The translations under genes and the position numbers were made by a program. From Rusavskia elegans (lineage: Eukaryota; Ascomycota; Lecanoromycetes; Teloschistales; Teloschistaceae), in contig SAUG01000009.1 of assembly GCA_011316305.1 (NCBI GenBank), positions 558,001 to 622,000 of the forward strand: 64,000 nt of DNA, given 5' to 3'. This document shows, piece by piece, positions 35,325-47,500 of this stretch. The notes beneath the pieces were generated by a model. That model ran no database searches. It saw nothing but the letters and a program-made list of their open reading frames with translations, and was not told the origin of the DNA. Position 1 is the first letter of the stretch, and every line of letters starts with the position of its first letter.

Positions 35325-36934
35325 TCCCGGAATGGGAGTCTACATCCGCACCCACGGCATCGGTTTCCGAGAGATAGTGCCTGCTACGACCCTACCATAT
35401 AGGTTGTTGCTGTTCTCGCGGCAGCGAAGAGGGGTGGATACAATGATATACTTGAGGCGTGGTCGTCGGTTCGGAGGGTCAAAAGCGAGGCTGGCAGGGG
35501 AAGCGTTTCGTGACTTTGTTCCGACGCCGTTTAATCAATGGTGGGTTGCTGAATAATACCGTCGTCTGCGTAAAAGGAGTGTGGGCTGTTGCTGTGATGC
35601 TCCACTCCAGATAAGATGGGCACACCCATTTCGTGACGTCGAGATAGGGGGGTTCGGAGTCTGAATTTCTGCTGCAATGACCACGAGCTTTTAGGAACCC
35701 TGGCATGTGATATTTTCAGGGGGGTCCGATGTCTGGAACAAAGGCTGTTGCAGGCAGCGTTAACACAATAATAGTGTTGTGAGTCTTTGATCAGTTGCTG
35801 TAATTTTTCCAGTTCGTCTCTCCGATCAAGCTGTCTACCAAGTGAGTCTTTATGTCTCAGTTTGTCTGCTTGGATACAAGGGTGATGGTGCATTCCACCT
35901 TCATTCGATCATTCCAATCTCCCTCCAGCATCTTCAACCCTAATACAGCTCACGAAATGGCCCAGCCGAACGCCCTCCCTCCCTCCCTCTAATCTCTACA
36001 CCTTCAAAAGCTCCATCATCCTCCCATATCATTTCCCCAGCTCAACCGTCATGAATTCCTCACAATCAACATCTGTATTTTGAGAAAACCCACCACCTCC
36101 CCTATCATCCCACCAAATGTAAGATGTGATCGATTGGGGATTGATGTTGACGGTAGACTTCGCATTTGACATAGACATCGCATTTGCGGAGTGCGGTTGG
36201 TTCTTCGATCCACACCCAGACATCCACAAACCTCCCCAAACCCATATACATAACGCATCCCTTCTTCCTCCCTCCTCCCATCCTTCTTCCTTCCTCATCC
36301 CTCCTCCCTTCCCAAACCTCCACAAATCCAACATACACCACACCCCTCCTCCCTCTCATCCCTCCACAAACCAACCAAACCAACCAAAACCACAACCCCC
36401 TCTACCTCTCCAACCCTCCAACCACCCATCTCCTCCAAACACACAAGTCACGAAAAATCCGTCAGAAGAAAATCGCACGCATGCCCAGCTATATCGCCCT
36501 GCCAAGCCTGTATACCTGCGATGGTCAGGGACAGGATATGGATATGGCTACGGCAGGATACGCCATGCCATTATCTAAATCCGAGTAGAGTGGAATCGCG
36601 AGATCTGAGTCGGGTATCTTATCTATCAAAGAAAAATACCACTGTACAACTTGCCACGCACCACCACGCACCACCACCACCACCACCTTATACCGCCTAT
36701 ATCCCTCACAGATCCGGCTCTTACACCAAGCTTGTATATGTAGACCACACCCTAAATAAGTATTTGACTAATAACCCCACCAAACCCCACAAAATCCACG
36801 TCCATCCCGCCGAACTCAATCTCTCACAAACCATAACCTTCTTCTAGTTAACTCGCTATTTCACCAATTTGTCAGCGAGTGGGAGATTTCTGGTATTATA
36901 GACCCTGGGAGAGAGAGTGGGTGTTTATAGATAG

Positions 36935-36940
<6 letters not shown>

Positions 36941-36974
<34 letters not shown>

Positions 36975-37062
36975 CAGAAAGAAAGACAGAAAGACAGAAA
37001 GACAGAAAGACAGAAAGACAGAAAGACAGAAAGACAGAAAGACAGAAAGACAGAGAAAAAGT
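36941..37062. repeat. Microsatellite: GA run followed by a CAGAAAGA array
   Basis: (GA)n from about 36941 to 36968 passes into about ten copies of an 8-base CAGAAAGA unit ending near 37058. Strong purine strand asymmetry. It lies in an intergenic region downstream of low-complexity C/T-rich sequence (36240-36430). Confidence 0.9.
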
Positions 37063-37852
37063 AGTAACAAGATCCACGCCGCTTCCACCATCCTTCATGA
37101 AAGACAACTAAAGTTGGCAAAGTTCCCTTCACACACACCCCCTCCCCCCACCCCAAGTCAGCAATAAACCAAAAACCGCAAAAAACAGTCACCCACCAAC
37201 CTCGACACATCCACTGTACAAAACCCGACCACCCCGTCAATCGCACTTACAGTCGCGGTAATATAAGAGGAAAGTTATAGTCCATGACTCGATAGGATCG
37301 TGAGATGAACGTATTACCTGGATCTTGATATACGTGAGGTAGTTGGTATTGTAAGTAGATGTATGTCAATGTAAGTGTTTGGTGTATAGGGAATAGAATA
37401 GAGTAGAGTAGTGGCGTGGAATGGTGGGTACTTGGTTTATAGGGACCAGGGGGGTGGTCGCTATGTGGATCGAGTTTTGTTCACATGACGAAGCCCCAGT
37501 ATCGGCGACTGTTGGAGGGTTGGTATGCTTGATTTGAAAATCTTCTTACATTGTCGTCGGGATCTTTCGGCCAATCAATGACCGTTATGATATTCTCAGC
37601 AATGCAAGGGGGCGAAGCTCTCTCAATTAATGTAATTATTCTTAACCCATGTTCCACCGACCACCATTACGAGCTGCCATAAGGTTATATTTTTCCATGC
37701 TTCGGTACGAACAAAAAGTAAGCGAAACATGAAGGGTATCAACAAATTGGAAGCCAACCATATGGATGCTCTTGCCTCTCCGCCAGACATATAGCAGATG
37801 CTCGGTAAGATGCAAGTTATGCGCGCGAGGGACGCCCCTTGATGATTTCTTT
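37063..37852. other. Intergenic stretch, nothing recognised
   Basis: Downstream flank of the CFEM gene; no gene or structured repeat was recognised. Confidence 0.4.
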
Positions 37853-38971
37853 CTACAAGAAGAGGAAGGCAGCGAGACCAGCGAAACCGACGACACCTGC
37901 GGCGGCGATTTGGTTCTTGTTGGCGCCGGAACCAGATCCGGAGTCCCCACCTTCGGGAGCAGCACTGCTCTCGGGGGTTGGTGAGGGCTCCTCGCTGGAG
38001 GAGGTGGACTCGCTTGTGCTTTCCATCTGTTGTGCGTTGTCAGTGAAAGATGACTCATGTGAAAAGAAGATGTCAAGGAGACGTACCGTGCTGGTCATGA
38101 CATTGCCCGAGGCGTCGGTGGTGGTCATGACAGTTCCGCCACTGGTACTGTTGCTGCTAGAAGTACCGTTGGTTGAACCGGCGCCACCGATTGGAGAGGT
38201 AGAATTGCTGGAAGTGGAGTTCATTGATCCGCCCATGGCGCCGCCAGTTGGGCTAGCCGAGCCACCACCCATCGTCGGAGGCAGAGTCGTGGTGATGGTT
38301 GAGCCTTCGCCATTGGTTGTGGTAACGACGATGGCCGCACCGTTGCTTCCAGAACCGCCAGTTGAAGTGGGAGGGAGAGTAGTGGTGATGGTTGAGCCTT
38401 CGCCGTTAGTTGTGGTCACGACGATGGCATTGCTGTCTTCCGAGCCGGCGGTCGTGGTGGAAGTGGTGCTTTCGCCGGTAGCAACGACGACGGTGTTGGT
38501 TCCGCTGGATGTGATGGTGGCGGTGCTTCCTCCACTCATGCTCGCATATTCTAGGAGTCAAGGTCAGTCTTCCGAATTACATTTTTCTCGGTGGGTGTCG
38601 GCGACTTACGTGCGCAGAACATGGTGCCGAAGTCGGTGACAGCACTTCTGTCGGCATTGGGTGGGCAAGCCTCGTTGGTACAGTCGCGGATTCCAAAACC
38701 GAAGTCCTGGTTAGTACAGAGGCAGGTCACGTCGGTAGGATTTGAACAGCCGAGTGCTGGGGCCTGGTTCAGCATGTTGGTGACGCAGGTTTGCTGATGG
38801 CATTGTCAGTTGAGGCTCGGAAGGAGGTTGATTTCAGTGCTGATGAGGGAAGTCATGGGGACGTACTCCGCATTCTGGAAGTCGGGAGATGGCTGCAAGT
38901 GCTTCAGCTTGAGGACCTTGTGCAACAACGGCACGAGCAAGGATAACGGCGACTGCGATGTATGACTTCAT
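37853..38971 (-). CDS. CFEM-domain GPI-anchored cell-wall protein
   Basis: Exons 38971-38867, 38793-38610, 38550-38087 and 38026-37853 join in frame to 308 residues. Signal peptide MKSYIAVAVILARAVVAQG. The CFEM domain (residues about 30-95) has the eight-cysteine pattern: LPECGQTCVTNML, LGCSNPTDVTCLCTNQD, IRDCTNEACPP, GTMFC. A long Ser/Thr/Gly-rich stalk (about 97-275), probably O-glycosylated, contains two near-identical copies of VVTTTNGEGSTITTTLPPT. The C-terminus is a hydrophobic tail (QIAAAGVVGFAGLAAFLFL) after small residues, typical of GPI attachment. CFEM proteins bind haem or iron or act in the cell wall and host interaction in fungi. Whether this one binds haem is not shown; the Asp that commonly contacts haem could be the one in SNPTDVTCLC. 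Confidence 0.92.
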
Positions 38972-40144
38972 GGTGAAGTGAGATGTGATGGGATGCTGCA
39001 AATGCGATGGTAAGGTGCAGTTAAAGAGTAGGATCCAAGAACAGGTTCAATGGTACAGTGGAATTGAACAGAAGAGTGTGATGATGGCGTTGATGATGTG
39101 GATGTGGGAGTGGAGTTGGCAGGAAGGATGTTTCACGACCACAGCTCACGAGAAATTGAGACTTTTTGAACCATGGGCGCTAACAAACCTTCGCAGCAGC
39201 GACGACGAGTGCCAGGCGCCAGTTCTAGCCACGGCACCAGAGAAACGGGCAACTTCGGTTCTTGCATCTTTCACGCTTCCGTGTGGCTCCACGGCCAAGA
39301 GCCAATCATCTGCACTCCCGGTTCCTGACTAACTTTCTTCGCGCGAAACTTCTGCATCTCAATAGCCAATCATCGCTCTCCAACGACCACCCAAACCGCA
39401 TCTGGATCCACGGCTCCCTGCAGCTCAGTCCGATTCCGTCCCTCGCCCCAATATCCACCATGGACCATATGGTTGGCCTCTCACAGCCACCAATCTTGAT
39501 ATCCAGGTCCGGTCCCATGATAAAACAACGTCATCGTCCTTATTCTCCTCAAACAGACACAACGCATAGTGAAACGACCACCTACTGCGAACTCGGTCTT
39601 TCCGCCGGGATCAACGCACGGTGCGTTGCCGGTGTAACGTCATCGTCGCCAACATGCACGAAATCTGACTATCCGATCCCATTCGCTTGGGCCCTTTCCC
39701 CCGCGCTGCGATGCCATCGTTCGCCTTTCTTCGGTCCTTCTATGCGACGACGTCACACATATGGTAGTATCCGACAAGAGAGGTGATGTTCGAATTTCGA
39801 CATCTCGACCTCGGCACGTGTCATGTGTGGCCGTGAGGGACACGTAACAACGATTGTTTTTCAAAAAAGTTTATCCCTTCTTCGGTTGTTTCTTGTGGCC
39901 GTGGCCTGTTTCGGGAAACTCATAGCATAAACGGCAGTCATCCATCGGAGCAGTCGGCGAGTACTGTCTTCGATACTCCACTGATTAGACGGAAATGCCA
40001 GTAGGACAGCCGCTTAGCCGGAATGGAAACCATGGATGATGTAGCAAAGAATTTCATTCGATACCAATAGCAACGCAAATACATCCATATATACAGTTAT
40101 CTTCGCTCGCGGTGTCCTCAATGATTCCTGTTTTGTCTACTTCC
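38972..40144. other. Intergenic region upstream of the CFEM gene
   Basis: No gene is supported. An open frame at 39262-39786 on the plus strand has no recognisable domain and is probably chance. Holds the CFEM promoter and the 3' flank of the formate dehydrogenase gene. Confidence 0.4.
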
Positions 40145-41684
40145 TTACTCGGGCTTATTTCCAGGCTTGGTCCCCGCCCTCTGCCCATACGCTTTGGTGG
40201 CATAGTCGCCATCCTTGACGATCAAGTCCTCAGGTCTGTAATCAAACTTCCCGGAGAAGTATGATTGCAGGATGTTCTTCGTCCCCTCCGCGTACCTCTT
40301 CTGCGCATCGAGCGAAGTGCCCGACATGTGTGGGACCATAGCATTACCTCCACCCTGGGTGTTGGTCGCGTAGCGGAGTGGATGGTCCTTCGGTGCTGGT
40401 TGCGGGAACCAGACGTCGCCTCCGTAGCCGCGGAGATGGCCGGATTTGAGGGCTTCCGCGACGTCTTCCTTGACCACAATGGCGCCGCGGGCGGTGTTGA
40501 CGAGCCAGGAGCCTGGAATGATGTGTCAGTGGTTAGACAATTGAGGGAATTGGTGGGGGGCATACCCTTCTTCATCTTGGAGATCAACTCTTTATTGAAC
40601 ATGCCTCGGGTCTTCTCGTGCAGCGGGCAATTGATGGTGACGATATCGCACTGTGCCAGCATCTCTTCCAGATTCTCCACACGTCTGCATCCAATCTCCT
40701 TCTCAAGCTCGGGCTTAAGGGGCTGGTAGTCGAAGTAGAGGAGCTCCTTGCAATCGAATGCCTTCAGTCGTCGCAGAACACGCTCTCCGATTCTTCCGAC
40801 GGCGACGGTCCCGACCACCTTGTTCTCGAGATCGTACTCGCCTTTGGCGACCGCTGCGACATTCCAATCGCCACCCGCGACTTGTTCGTGGGCTGGGACA
40901 AAGTTGCGGACGAGGACGAGGATGGTCATGATGACGTGTTCGGCGACGGAGACGACGTTGGAGCCGGTGACTTCGGCAACAGTGATGCCTCCATTGGTCT
41001 TGTTGGCGGCGTCAAGGTCGACATGATCGGATCCAATACCGGCAGTGACGGCGAGTTTGAGGTTCTTGGCTTTGGCGAGGCGTTCGGCGGTCAAATAGCC
41101 AGGGTGGAAGCTGGGTTGTCACCAAGTTAATTGAAGCTCGTCTTCCTGGAATGCTTCAAGTGCCCAGCGAAGAAAAAGGGGAAGCCTACGGGGTGGTGAT
41201 GATAACCTCAGCGTCGACCAGTTCTTTATCGAAGGTCGAGTTCTCGCCCTCCTTATCAGAAGTTGTCACGAGAGTATGTCCTTGATCTTCGAGCCATTTG
41301 CGAATACCGAGCTCGTTCTCGGTGGTGCCCAGAAGCTCTGGTACTTCTCTGGCGTGCTCTTTGCCCTATCGACAGCTGATCAGCTCTGATGCCGCCACAT
41401 CCGGAGATGAGCCCGTGTCATCTCAACAATTGCACTCACATCGTACAGAACGAGCAGAACTTTCGACTAGATTCCAATGCAGGTCAGTATAAGCGTCCTT
41501 GGCGATTCAATGGCGATGGAAGACAGGATGGAAGGACAACCTGTAGAGATGAGGTCGCGGTTAGCGTTCGAACCCCACCCAAGCATCCTCGTGCAGCCAA
41601 TGAAGGGCCGGCTGCAGCAGCTCTTGCAGAGAGCAACGATGCAGCTGGCCGTGACAGGCGGGAAATTGAACGAGCAAATACCAT
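40145..41684 (-). CDS. fdh: NAD-dependent formate dehydrogenase
   Basis: Exons 41684-41541, 41466-41440 (27 bases), 41365-41190, 41110-40566 and 40512-40145 give 419 residues in frame. The protein oxidises formate to CO2 with NAD+. After an Arg/Ser/Ala-rich leader ([20 protein letters not shown]; an ATG at 41729 is also in frame) come [29 protein letters not shown], the substrate loop [11 protein letters not shown] with its Asn, the NAD fold [20 protein letters not shown], the catalytic Arg in NTARGA and the catalytic His in [14 protein letters not shown]. The leader suggests mitochondrial import, known for plant and some fungal enzymes; this part is inference. All catalytic residues are present and the length is slightly above the usual 360-380 because of the leader. 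Confidence 0.95.
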
Positions 41685-41729
41685 AATGAACGATGCAGGA
41701 GAGAAAAGAGTTGCGGTTGGCGATGTCAA

Positions 41730-42440
41730 CTCAATGCCCCACCAAAAGCAAGCTGGAGCTGTGGATCACCGGCTACTCGTGCTGATAGCGGAGGAAGTGC
41801 CGGCGGGGAGTGGTGTCAATACGTCACTGGTCTGGGCGCTGTCGATCAATAATCAATCATGTATATAACTGTTATCGAGTCTGTTGCGTTCAGGGAATTT
41901 GCAAGAGGCGCCAGAACAAAAACTACGAGCAGCCAGCTCCTACAAATACACACTCCTGCCACTTGGCCCCACGCTCTACCGAAGTGATTCGAAGTGGATG
42001 GTCATGAACTGAGGGTACATTGCTCAAGCTGGGTATGGTGTTGAGAGCTCTAGTTGGCCGTTTGCGGGGTTGCTGTCATGTGCTGCCTCTCTGGTCCGTC
42101 GACCCGGATTGAGCAATATTCTCCGCCAGCCACGATCGACGATGGCTCCTTTATCTACTTACCCCTGAGTCCTCGCCTCAATGTCCCCTTATCTAACGAA
42201 TAACCCTGAGCTAGTGGTGATTCCCAAAGCCAATTCGCAATATCGTTATCAACTGCTGTGTGGAATATTCTGTCCCTCTCGTACATGATGAAGCTGGCTG
42301 CTTCCTCTTCAATGATTGGTGGGTATCGTTTGTAGCAAAGATTTCAAGCGCTCCACGAATTACTAAGATTACTTCTTCCTTCGCACTGGATGTTAACAAA
42401 TAAGATCAATCAATCGCCGTAATAGTTGCGGCTGTTCGGG
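41730..42440. other. Intergenic stretch, nothing recognised
   Basis: Upstream flank of the formate dehydrogenase gene. No gene or repeat was recognised. Confidence 0.4.
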
Positions 42441-43460
42441 TCAACCGGACGTTTCTCGTCGGTTTTCCGCATCCTCTTCACGCCGGAGTTTTGTAGGGGA
42501 GTATATATGCTCGTTGCAGAACGTGCAACATCCAGAGCGGACTGAATTGTATTGTGAATCCCTCCGACATGCTTTTCGATCAGTGCGGCCGTCTGTTGTT
42601 GTGATTCCTTTCAACTGTTCCTCCACCCGGTTGACCTTTTCTGACAGCCTCCTGAAGTCTTTGCTGGTGTAAGTATACAGCCCAGAATTTCTAGCAACGG
42701 CCGTGGGGACATCGCCAGGAACCGGATGCATACAGCCAAGTACTTGTAGCTGATCTACACATATATCAGATCGGGACATCGCTCAACGCATCGCCGAGAC
42801 CTACAAGCTAAGCGACACAGGAAACTGAGTCGAGCATGTTCCATCTTCTCCTCGGTCCCGTACGTGAAGCCCAGTGAATCCAGAACTGGAGGCGCGCTTC
42901 TCTTCTTCCGCCTACAAGGTAACCCGTTAGAACCCTTCACTGGGTCAAGAAAGGGATGGTAACACCGACCATAATGTCGTCCGGAGAGATCGAGTGCTCT
43001 GCGTGGCGCGGTTGCAACAGCCTGGGATCTGTTCCGAGGGCAGTATGCTACGCTTGACCTTGGCTCTTAAGATCTCGACGTCGATGGTACCCAGATCGGC
43101 GGCCTGACTGTCAGGATCACCTAGGGCCCAGTCGATATTTGCGTTCGGGTCATAAGTACTAATTGTATGCTTCCTTACGTTCCATGCACTGGTAGGCCAA
43201 TCCGAGTCGATTGAAGGAGCAACCGAGATATCGAGTAAACAAAGCTGATAAAGGGGTTGGAGCAGGAAGAGCTCACTCATGGACCCAAAGCGGAAAGGCA
43301 CCCATTCCGTCGGAGACTTCTCTATCCCGTCGAACACTCCTCCGTCAAGCTTGACACCAACAGTGATGCCCCACTAATCCCGCCGTTGAACTCTCTGCTA
43401 AGGTAGACTTCGATCTGAAAATCCATCCCAGGCCACGCTTCGATGTATCCTCTCCGCAGA
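42441..43460 (-). other. Hypothetical protein gene or remnant, minus strand
   Basis: Several minus-strand frames follow one another. One at 43337-42945 reads GIEKSPTEWVPFRFGSM and ends DLGTIDVEILRAKVKRS. A basic segment at about 42910-42755 includes NGLPCRRKKRSAPPV, and one at 42779-42441 includes a short coiled-coil (DFRRLSEKVNRVEEQLKGI). The block with a late 'LGTIxVxILR' strand resembles fungal uncharacterised DUF7918-type proteins, but this is weak. Introns could not be resolved. Confidence 0.3.
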
Positions 43461-44577
43461 AGTATCGATGGCTGACAGGGAGTCATTAGGTTTGATAAAT
43501 CCCCGCGGTCCGTCCCTCGTGGACTTTTGATAGGAGTCTTACTGTAACGCGGTGTAAGATTGCCATTCTTGACTGTGGCTAGCCCCTAGCCTGTGAGGGC
43601 ATCGAAATGAAATTCAAGCCGAGCGAATTGACGGTGTCCTGGCCAGCCAAGATTCTACATGTACAGTATCGACAGGTAATGTCAAATGTTAATGTTCTGA
43701 GGGGTGGTTGCAATCGTTACGTTATTGGAAAGCCTCGACCAGATATTCCCATGCACTTCAATCGTCGTATCGAAGATGTTTACAATAAGCTTTCGATTTG
43801 GAAACGTTTTCCTGTCTCAAGTCGGTGACTGTGTGAGAGGTAGAAGTGTCGTCATTCAGTCGTGTCTGCTACTGTTAAAGAACGGCTTCTGCTGCTATCA
43901 AAGAGCGGCACAGGCCGAAATTGAGGAATTGTGTGTCAACCGTGAAGAAGGATGGGTGTTAGAGGCAATGATGACCGTTCTGGGGAGACAGATCTTGGAA
44001 CCGGTTGGATTGCAGAGCATCAACAGGCATAGCGGTGATGGTCTCTTGCCAAAGCCCCTGACTTGACAACGAGACAAGTCAATTACAACTTAATATGGTT
44101 GAGCAAATCACTTCATTCAGCGATCACAGAGTTTTCCATGTACTATTCCATAGCAACGTCCATCCATGCGCATGGCTGACGCAAGGAATATGAGTTGCAG
44201 ATCGCATTATTGAGGCGCTGTAGTGCCATCGAGACCACGATGGCCAACCAACCTTATATCGATGGTGAGATCGAGAAGACGACGTCCCGTCCCCTTAGAA
44301 TGCTGCTGTGACAAACGCTCAGGTATAAAACTCCTAGAGCGTTCGCTCTGACGCCCAAAGATCGCAGAAACGCTCAACAACAACCACACGGACCCCAGGC
44401 TAACAGCACGCTATGCCAGACCAAAGAACGATACATGAGAATTGAATATACACAACCCCCTGCGGGTATTCGCAGGTACAAAAGGGGATATTAAAAATCG
44501 AATCTGTAGGTTTACAAGCATGGTGACGAAGAAACCCTTTCATCTTCCTCCATCTTCCCAAATTCAGAAAGGAGTCG
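43461..44577. other. Intergenic stretch, nothing recognised
   Basis: Small open frames on the plus strand (43607-44066) carry no recognisable motif. The right end is the 3' flank of the formin gene. Confidence 0.4.
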
Positions 44578-47500
44578 TCAATAGTCATCGATTTGCACGG
44601 GTTTACTCGCCGTGCCTTCTGGACTGGGAGGGACCACAATCGTCCGTGGTGGGGCTGCAAGGTATTTCTCCTTTTCTTTTCCAGGATCCGGCGGTTCCTC
44701 GGCTATCGTATCGGGCTCGTGGTCAGGGGCTGGAGATGCCGTCGTTTCCCTATCCCCACCAATGTTGGAGTTGGCAGTCCTTCTTCGATTTCGGCGCGCC
44801 TTCCTCTCTTCGTCGGCACTTTCTCTTCGTCGTCTGACCCTCAAACTGCCATCCTTGCTGATTGGGCGACTGGCTTCGGGTTCGATATCACCTCGCAGAC
44901 CTTGAAGCATCGATGCAGCGCGGTCCGCGATATCTTCGCCCTCGCTGATAGCTGCCAGATCTCCAACTCTCTCCGAGGTGGCCTCGCCGCTTGTTGTGCT
45001 TTGCGGACTAAGAAGCCCTTTGTCACCGTCACCGTCACCATCGTGATCTTGGGCGTCTGGTTTGGCGAGGTCCGCCATCTCTGGCATCGTTTGACCGCTT
45101 GCAACCCGGACCTGATGTCGATCTTTGAGTCTGGCGCGCCGCCTGCGATCTCTCTGATCACGTGCCTGGGGTGCTGCTGCCCGGAGCTTCTCGAGCAAAG
45201 AGTCCATTGCACCTGTCGAGGACGGAGACATTGTACCATCATTACCGGATGGTGGAGCAGCAGCGTTATTCATGGGGTTGGTGTTAGCAGCCCTTTTACG
45301 CGCAAGGGAAGCTTCGTTACGACGGCGAGTCTCTTCCATGGTGACGTTTTTCTCTTTCGATTTCTACACAAGATTAGTCAGAAGGTCGACACAAGAGCTC
45401 GAGTGGTGCCAACATACCTTCCATTCGGTAACGAAACCGGCAAGCTTGGCAAAGAAATCGCGGCGAGCATTTTCATCAGCGCTGTCCTCACCGTAGAAAG
45501 TCATGATGTCGTCGTAACTTCTTGTCATCTCATCAAGGTATAGTTGCATCTGCTCCGCTTTCCGTCTGGCATCTTTCATCGATCTCTGGACGACTTGGCT
45601 AACACGATCCTGAGGATGGAACTTCTTGGGGTCACTGAGATTCCCTGAATCAAGAGCGGCTTGTACGTTTTTGATGTTATCAATGTAACGCTTGGCGTCG
45701 AGTTTGAGCTGCTCAACATTCAACTTTTGTACTGTCACGACTCCACCAATATCATCCGTGAAATGGTCCCATTCCGAGTACTGATTGCGGACGATCCTCT
45801 CGACGAGGTCGGCAAATGTAGACTCGTTCTTGTCATCCTTGACCATCCCTAGACGACTTAGTGAGCTGAGTTTAAAACCTGTGGCTTGCTTGTTTGAGTC
45901 GTTCATATAGTTGCCAATGTCCAGGATGAGGCCGAGAACGTTCATCAGAGCAACAGAATCCCGCAATGATTCGGAGACCTTGACGATCTCTCGCAAGTGC
46001 CCAGAAACTTCGTCATACTCCGACTCAAAAGTGCGTGTCAAGAGTAGAGCTCTTATCCTCGACTTCCAATAGTGGCGAAGCTCAAAAGCGGTGTGCAAAT
46101 AAATCTGGTCTTCCCGCGTGAGTTCGTTCGGATCTTGCTCCGTCTTGGTATTCAGAGCGTCGGAACCTGTCCAGTCCTTGCTGTACGGTGCCATGAGCTT
46201 AGCAATGTTGTCCGGAATAACACACATGTCGTCCTTTTGCAGGAAGTTCATGACCGTCTCATTAGCGACAACTTCGCGATCACAATGGATGATCATGCGA
46301 ATGATTTCTTCTGTCGAGATTTGCGAGAATTTGGCAAGGGAAATGTGAAAGGTCTTCCTCAGGTCATTGGAGATGAGCTGTTTCTTTTCTTCCTTTTTGC
46401 TAGTGGTGCCGCCAAGTTTCTTGATTTCTTTCGCCATGAATAGTTTCTCAACTTCGTCAAGCACCCCTTTTCTGGAAAGTTCCATGTATTTCTCTTCCTT
46501 GGAAGCATGAGTAGGAGTGTGAGCAGCCCAAACAGTAACCTGAGGAGCATCTACTTTCTCCCAGTGCAGCGCCTTCAATTTCTTCTTTGGTCGAATGAAA
46601 GGCATGCTGATCGTAGGGACGGGTCCGAAATTAGTCTGCGGAAGATAACCCCCTTTATGTGCGCCAGGCATCGGGGGCGGACCAGGGGTCGGTGGTGGAG
46701 GAGGGCCCATTAAACCAGGGGTCATTGGTGTACCAGGGGTTCGTGGAGTTCCTGGCATCGGAGGTGGAGGTGGAGGTGGCGGAGGTGGTGCAGCATTTGA
46801 GAAGCCAGGCATTATGGGTGTAGTCACAGGAGTGAGCAAGCCGGTAGAGAAGTTTGATGCAGTGGGGGAGAGAACAGGGGGTGGAGGCGGTGGCGGCGGA
46901 GGCGGCGGTCCAGCTTCGAAGCCAGGCATGATATCCGAAGCAGCAGCTTTTGGAATAGGAGGAGGGCCCATAGTCTTCGATTCATCTGCGGCAGAGGCCT
47001 CAGCTTCTGGGACTACTTCGACCTTAGGACCGTCCGAGCTGGGGATGACTTCGTCTGCAGGCGTCCTGGGAGAATCAGACTCCAGGCTGGGATGTGACGG
47101 TCCCGTGGTGACCCCATCCCCTGCGTCTTCTTCATCCTCGCTTGGGTCATACTTTCGAACCTTGGCAGCGATTTCACCAAGTAGTCCAGTCGCCTGCCGA
47201 GTGCTCATCTGTGGCCGTTGGATGTCAGCCAACCTTGGCTTGTTGTATACAAGACCCCCTTCGCCATCCTCCTCTGCGCGAATGCTTGCATCCTCACTTG
47301 CAGCTAAAGCATCTGCTGCAGCGCGCCTTGGTCCTTTAAATATCTTGCTGCGGGAGGTACTGCCGAGCGTCCCACTGAAGTCTCTCATTGGAGTAGACTG
47401 GCCACCATCCATCTTCTCGCGAAGTTCACGCAAGCGATCTGATGGTCCAACCTGCTGCCAGACCTTGCCTTCGAGCTTACACTGGGTCTTGGCCCTTTCG

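Noticed and set aside
36861..37246. Leu/Ser-rich 'membrane protein' frames across the microsatellite
   Set aside because: They are translations of the CAGAAAGA/TCTTTCTG repeat with no other support.
37839..38639. A 266-codon plus-strand open frame over the CFEM gene
   Set aside because: Antisense shadow of the Ser/Thr-rich stalk; the minus strand has signal peptide, CFEM cysteines and consistent splice sites.
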